Below are positions 57,827-59,038 of a stretch of DNA of 59,038 nucleotides, piece by piece. A program made the translations under genes and the position numbers. Under the pieces are notes generated by a model. The model was not told where the DNA came from. It saw only the letters and a list, made by a program, of their open reading frames with translations, and did not search any database. Positions within the stretch are counted from its first letter, which is position 1, and the number at the start of each line of letters is the position of its first letter. The DNA is from Acidimicrobiia bacterium (lineage in GTDB: Bacteria > Actinomycetota > Acidimicrobiia > Acidimicrobiales > Poriferisodalaceae), in contig JAJDVQ010000029.1 of the NCBI GenBank assembly GCA_022826045.1, positions 1-59,038 on the forward strand, read 5' to 3'.

Positions 57827-59038
57827 ATGATCCACTCCTCGCACGCCCATCGGCACACGCCGCGAGGCTGGTTCGCGGCGCTGCTGGCGGCGGCAACCGC
57901 AGCCGCAGTGCTAGTCGTAGTGCCCCTCGCCCCGCCCGTCGGCGCCGCCACCGACTCGGTCGTCACCGTGACCGCCCATGAGAACTGGGTCTACGAAGGG
58001 GCCACTGCCTCGTTCACCTTCGCGGCCGACCCGGCACCGGCGGCAGACCTCACCGTCACCTACGACATCACCGAGTTCCACAACACCCACGGCGGCAATG
58101 GCAGTGACCTTGGCGTCTCCGGCCGGACGATCACCATTCCCGCGGGGCAGACGAGCGCCGTGCTCGACATCGGCCTCCGCAAGGACATGCAGTTCCGCTG
58201 GGCCCCGGACACCGATGCCAAGAAATACAAGCTGAACGGCAGTTCATTCGGACCGTTCTGCAAGAACTCCGCTGGCGACGGCACGCCGTACCACGACACT
58301 CCGGACCACTGGGAGAGCAAAGACCGCGAGGTACCTGAGCAATTCGCCGATTGGCCTGAGCGGGCGCTGCACCCCGACTACGCCTGCAGCGAAAAGTACG
58401 GCCAGATCGCGATGCTGCACTCATCGACGATCGGGTCCATCGGCGTTCTGATCACTGGAGTGGGCTCAGGCGGGTCCAAGGGGTCGCCGGACTACGGCGC
58501 GACCGATGTCCGGGACAGGTCGCTGTGGACGGAGAGGCTGACGATCGCCGAGTCGAGCGGCGACACGACGGTCGCAGAGAACGGCGGCACCGACACGTAC
58601 ACGGTGGCGCTGACCGTGGCGCCCTCGCACGACGTGACGGTGACAGCCAAGTCTGCGAACCCTGCGGCGGCCACGGTCAAGACGACCGGCACGGCAGGCG
58701 CCTCGGCGACGCTCACGTTCACCCCGCAGAACTGGAGCACGCCTCAGACGGTGACCGTGACCGGCGTCGACGACAGCGTCGTGAACACAGGCGGCGAGCG
58801 CTCGGCGAACATCACCCATGCCGTCGCATCGTCCGACTCGAGATACTCGGGCAAACAAGGGTCCGTCACGGTCACAGTGACCGACGACGACTCGGCGCCG
58901 CCGGTGGTGGTGCCGGTTGCGACTGTCGGCTCGACGAACTACACGGGCGGCGAAGCCGCTGGCAGCCGCAGCGTGAGCGTCGCCGTCAGCCTCGACTCGC
59001 CCGCGCCCCAAGGCGGCCTCGCCGTCAGCTACACCGTC
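57827..59038 (+). CDS. Secreted repeat protein, 3' end outside window
   Basis: An uninterrupted frame of 404 codons runs from the ATG at 57827, preceded by CAGGAGCC, to the window end. The N-terminus MIHSSHAHRHTPRGWFAALL with LAAATAAAVLVVV and a GAA cleavage region is a signal peptide. Two repeat types follow: an AHENWVYEGATASFTF segment (about 45-110) and a Calx-beta-like module, TTVAENGGTDTYTVALTV, TPQNWSTPQTVTVTGVDD, SVTVTVTDDD. Secretion as a surface or adhesion protein is likely. The Calx-beta assignment is by motif. Confidence 0.85.
   Translation, partial: MIHSSHAHRHTPRGWFAALLAAATAAAVLVVVPLAPPVGAATDSVVTVTAHENWVYEGATASFTFAADPAPAADLTVTYDITEFHNTHGGNGSDLGVSGRTITIPAGQTSAVLDIGLRKDMQFRWAPDTDAKKYKLNGSSFGPFCKNSAGDGTPYHDTPDHWESKDREVPEQFADWPERALHPDYACSEKYGQIAMLHSSTIGSIGVLITGVGSGGSKGSPDYGATDVRDRSLWTERLTIAESSGDTTVAENGGTDTYTVALTVAPSHDVTVTAKSANPAAATVKTTGTAGASATLTFTPQNWSTPQTVTVTGVDDSVVNTGGERSANITHAVASSDSRYSGKQGSVTVTVTDDDSAPPVVVPVATVGSTNYTGGEAAGSRSVSVAVSLDSPAPQGGLAVSYTV

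Overview
The window is 59 kb of high-GC bacterial chromosome from an actinobacterium, most probably an uncultivated, marine or host-associated Acidimicrobiia. That placement is inference. It rests on the GC-rich codon use, a single-chain glycyl-tRNA synthetase, a NusG with a long N-terminal extension, an F420-type LLM oxidoreductase, a 13E12/DUF222-HNH gene, and a secreted protein with 'TVTDDD' Calx-beta-like repeats. No rRNA gene is present to test it.

Left part (1-20 kb): a partial PhzF-like gene diverges from pncC (CinA C-terminal domain), followed by glyQS and a PPDK-like protein that lacks the ATP-grasp half. A small gene plus a broken retropepsin gene precede dnaG. tRNA-Asn and tRNA-Ile2 follow. 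Then comes a peptide ABC transporter operon: two tandem paralogous binding lipoproteins, two permeases and two ATPases. The first ATPase has about 220 extra residues of membrane-spanning sequence inside its nucleotide-binding domain. A lipoprotein, a DUF222-HNH protein with a candidate leaderless promoter, a hypothetical protein, an inositol-monophosphatase-family enzyme and tRNA-Val complete this part.

Middle (21-24.3 kb): an accessory scar made of an apparently complete ISL3-type IS with 28-bp terminal repeats, IS110 and second ISL3 remnants, a sterol-reductase-like gene tail, and a second decayed small gene/retropepsin pair.

Informational block (24.3-42.5 kb, almost all minus strand): tRNA-Thr, tRNA-Met, tRNA-Trp, secE, nusG, rplK, rplA, rplJ, rplL, rpoB, rpoC, rpsL, rpsG, fusA, tuf, rpsJ. 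A pair of coiled-coil genes separates rplL from rpoB. The rest of the S10 operon is missing after rpsJ, exactly where the IS scar begins. A broken second tRNA-Met copy lies beside the intact one.

Right part (42.5-59 kb): a GNAT acetyltransferase; a three-gene RES toxin operon (helical protein, MbcA/ParS-like antitoxin, RES toxin) with paired direct repeats around its -10; MenB; an LLM oxidoreductase; a triple-rhodanese protein; a cysteine-dioxygenase-like cupin; and a GlnT/GmaS-like synthetase divergent from a glxB-glxC-glxD (mgsABC-like) operon. Then follow an enoyl-CoA hydratase, a SulP transporter, an SRPBCC protein and the start of a large secreted repeat protein cut by the window edge.

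Best leads for new biology: the membrane-inserted ABC ATPase (13.5-15.2 kb), the three-gene RES module (43.1-45.6 kb), the two decaying small gene/retropepsin modules (4.1-4.8 and 23.2-23.75 kb), and a short interspersed element found three times just downstream of genes.
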